Positions 62,378 to 64,000 of a stretch of DNA of 64,000 nt are shown piece after piece. Origin of the DNA: Verrucomicrobiia bacterium (lineage in GTDB: Bacteria > Verrucomicrobiota > Verrucomicrobiia > Limisphaerales > Pedosphaeraceae). Numbering within the stretch: position 1 is the first letter of the stretch; each line of letters begins with the position of its first letter. Location of the stretch: contig DATAUW010000018.1 in NCBI GenBank assembly GCA_036268055.1, positions 62,001 to 126,000 of the forward strand, read 5' to 3'. Under the pieces are notes generated by a model. It was not told the DNA's origin. It was given only the letters and a program-made list of their open reading frames with translations, and did not search any database. The position numbers were made by a program, and so were the translations under genes.

Positions 62378-64000
62378 ATGAGGATATTTCGAATTGTATT
62401 TTTGTGGGCTTGCGCGGCGGGCGTTTGTTTGGGCGCGGAACCCAAATCGCCGCCAAGATTTCCCCCAGTCGGAATCGCCGTGCCCGATGATGTCCGAAAC
62501 GGACTGGAAACAGGCGCCGCCGCGCTTGGGAAAAATATTGAGGAATTGAAAAGTTCGCTGGTGTCGAAACCGGAGTTGCTTGAACTGTTGCCGGACGTGC
62601 AGATTTATTATAACGCCGTCAAATATGCGCTCGACGACACGATGTTTTACAAGACGAACGAATTTGGCGTCGCGAAAAAGCTGCTCGAACAAGGCGAAGA
62701 GCGGGTGCGCGATTTGCGCGAAGGCAAAGCTCCGTGGACAACCGCGACGGGACTGGTCGTGCGCGGCTATGTTTCCAGGCTGGATGATTCGGTGATTCCG
62801 TACGGGTTGGTCGTGCCGGCGACTTACCATGCAGGCGAGACGAATGGGCATCGGCTGGATATTTGGTTTCATGGACGCGGCGATCAACTGAGCGAAATCA
62901 GTTTCATCAACGATCGGCAGAGGAATCCGGGCGAATTCACGCCGACGAACACGTTCGTGCTGCATCCGTACGGGCGTTATTGCAACGGCTTCAAATTTGC
63001 GGGCGAAGTGGATGTGTTCGAGGCATTGCAGGACGTCGAGCGGCATTATCCGATTGATACGAACCGGATTTCCGTGCGCGGGTTTTCGATGGGCGGCGCG
63101 GCGACGTGGCATTTCGGAGTTCATTACGCAGGCCAATGGGCGGCGGTCGCGCCCGGCGCGGGCTTTGTCGAGACGGCGATTTTCTCGAAGGCGTTTTCGA
63201 AGAATCCGCCGCCGACCGATTACGAGCAGACGCTGTGGCATTATTATAATGCCACCGATGACGCGGGGAATTTGTTCAACACGCATGTGGTTGCTTACAG
63301 CGGCGAGATTGACGGGCAGCGCGCGGCGGCGGAATTGATGACGAAGTACATGGCCGAAGAAGGCATGATGCTCACGCATATCATTGGGCCAAACACCGCG
63401 CATAAATACGAACCCGAGGCGAAGAAAAAAGTGGCGCAGTTGGTGGATGCCATCGCGAACGAGGGGCGTGATCCGCTGCCGAAGCAGGTGAAGTTTACGA
63501 CGTGGAATTTGCGCTTCAACGAAATGGATTGGGTGACGGTGGATGGGATGGAGCACGAATGGAATCGCGCGCGGGTGAATGCGGAAATTGTGGACGATAA
63601 AAAAATTGCGGTGACCACGACGAATGTATCGGCGTTCACGCTCGCGATGCCGGAGGGACTTTGTCCGCTGGCCAAGGGCGAGAAGCCGCTGGTGGAGGTT
63701 GACGGCGAAGCGATCAAAACTGTGCCGGTGCGAAACGATCTTTCGTGGACGACGCACTTTCAAAAAATGGGCGGAAAATGGGAGTTGGTAAAAAATGTGG
63801 ATACGATCAGTTTGAAAAAGCGCCACGGTTTGCAGGGGCCGATTGACGATGCGTTCATGGATTCGTTCATCATGGTGCGGCCGACTGGTGAACCGATGAA
63901 TGAAAAACTTGGCGCGTGGGCGGCAGATGGATTGCATCACGCGGTGGACGAATGGCATCTGCAATTTCGCGGCAACGCGCGGGTGAAGGATGATAGCGAG
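62378..64000 (+). CDS. Secreted alpha/beta hydrolase (3'-truncated at window edge)
   Basis: 541 codons open from ATG 62378 to the window end without a stop. Signal peptide MRIFRIVFLWACAAGVCLGAE. After a helical region (about 45-120), the hydrolase core begins: PYGLVVPATYHAGETNGHRLDIWFHGRGDQ, with the nucleophile Ser in RISVRGFSMGGAATWHFGVHYAGQWAAVAPGAGF, probable Asp in YSGEIDGQ and probable His in IIGPNTAHKYEPEA. This resembles secreted PHB-depolymerase/prolyl-oligopeptidase-type esterases. It begins 33 bp after the FtsK gene in the same direction; the Sec signal suggests it is not a type VII substrate. The antisense strand also has a long open frame, judged a shadow. Confidence 0.85.
   Translation, partial: MRIFRIVFLWACAAGVCLGAEPKSPPRFPPVGIAVPDDVRNGLETGAAALGKNIEELKSSLVSKPELLELLPDVQIYYNAVKYALDDTMFYKTNEFGVAKKLLEQGEERVRDLREGKAPWTTATGLVVRGYVSRLDDSVIPYGLVVPATYHAGETNGHRLDIWFHGRGDQLSEISFINDRQRNPGEFTPTNTFVLHPYGRYCNGFKFAGEVDVFEALQDVERHYPIDTNRISVRGFSMGGAATWHFGVHYAGQWAAVAPGAGFVETAIFSKAFSKNPPPTDYEQTLWHYYNATDDAGNLFNTHVVAYSGEIDGQRAAAELMTKYMAEEGMMLTHIIGPNTAHKYEPEAKKKVAQLVDAIANEGRDPLPKQVKFTTWNLRFNEMDWVTVDGMEHEWNRARVNAEIVDDKKIAVTTTNVSAFTLAMPEGLCPLAKGEKPLVEVDGEAIKTVPVRNDLSWTTHFQKMGGKWELVKNVDTISLKKRHGLQGPIDDAFMDSFIMVRPTGEPMNEKLGAWAADGLHHAVDEWHLQFRGNARVKDDSE

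Noticed and set aside
62366-63964. Long antisense open frame (532 codons, minus strand)
   Set aside because: Arg/His-rich composition typical of a reverse-strand shadow. The plus strand carries a coherent secreted hydrolase with signal peptide and GFSMGG motif over the same bases, running off the window end.
62378-64000. Secreted hydrolase as a type VII effector
   Set aside because: It has a standard Sec signal peptide and no LXG/WXG domain in the visible part.

Overview
The window looks like a chromosomal segment of a Gram-negative, moderately GC-rich bacterium, most likely a member of the Verrucomicrobiota (Limisphaerales/Pedosphaera-like). This is inferred from the gene mix: a VPD-type PEP-CTERM surface protein, an outer-membrane porin, a chemotaxis cluster containing cheX/cheD and flagellar C-ring genes, DUF1015, a split carB, a secreted alginate-lyase-like enzyme, and many short hairpin repeats between genes. 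No rRNA, IS element, prophage or CRISPR array was seen. There is one tRNA, whose body matches tRNA-Ile2 (CAU) rather than tRNA-Met.

Layout. 0-2 kb: the end of a sulfate ABC importer operon (cysW-cysA), followed by about 650 bp of hairpin repeats. 2.5-8.2 kb: housekeeping and metabolic genes (conserved hypothetical, histone-deacetylase-like amidohydrolase, S1/P1 nuclease, alpha/beta hydrolase, rpoD). 8.3-14.4 kb: a small accessory zone with a nuclease-like/DUF2283 pair, a VPD-CTERM protein, secreted proteins, a VapBC-like pair whose PIN gene is interrupted at a T-run, the tRNA, a small catalase, an orphan addiction-module protein and a sirtuin. 14.4-30 kb (minus strand): a 15-gene chemotaxis/motor-switch cluster, mcp2-cheW-porin-PstS-like-mcp1-cheA-cheR-cheD-HDOD-cheB-cheX-(REC-REC-STAS)-fliG-fliM-fliN. 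A good sigma-28-type promoter lies upstream of it. 30-41.8 kb: signalling genes, namely two response regulators, a STAS-like protein and a large hybrid kinase, then a HEAT protein, then a three-gene binding protein-kinase-regulator operon, then a MarR regulator under a near-perfect palindrome. 41.9-52.9 kb: metabolism and cell biology (aldolase, aspartyl hydroxylase-like enzyme, EngB, lipoprotein, N-terminal half of CarB, OPA transporter, DUF1015, lactonase). 53-57.2 kb: a cytidylyltransferase fused to an RraA-like domain, a capsule-type glycosyltransferase, and an alginate lyase-like enzyme. 57.4-62.3 kb: a compact four-gene locus with a WXG100-like protein, two small helical proteins and a 1295-residue EssC/EccC-like FtsK ATPase. 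The last gene, a secreted alpha/beta hydrolase, runs off the end.

The most interesting element is the 57.4-62.3 kb locus. It resembles a minimal type VII (ESX/Ess) secretion module, but sits in a genome that looks diderm and Gram-negative. Its ATPase has a long coiled-coil N-terminus and an intact Walker A in only the middle of three ATPase-like modules. Other points of note are the fused sugar-activating enzyme, the porin/binding-protein/receptor cassette inside the chemotaxis operon, and several palindromes abutting regulator start codons. All functional calls are from reading the sequence; no database search was possible.
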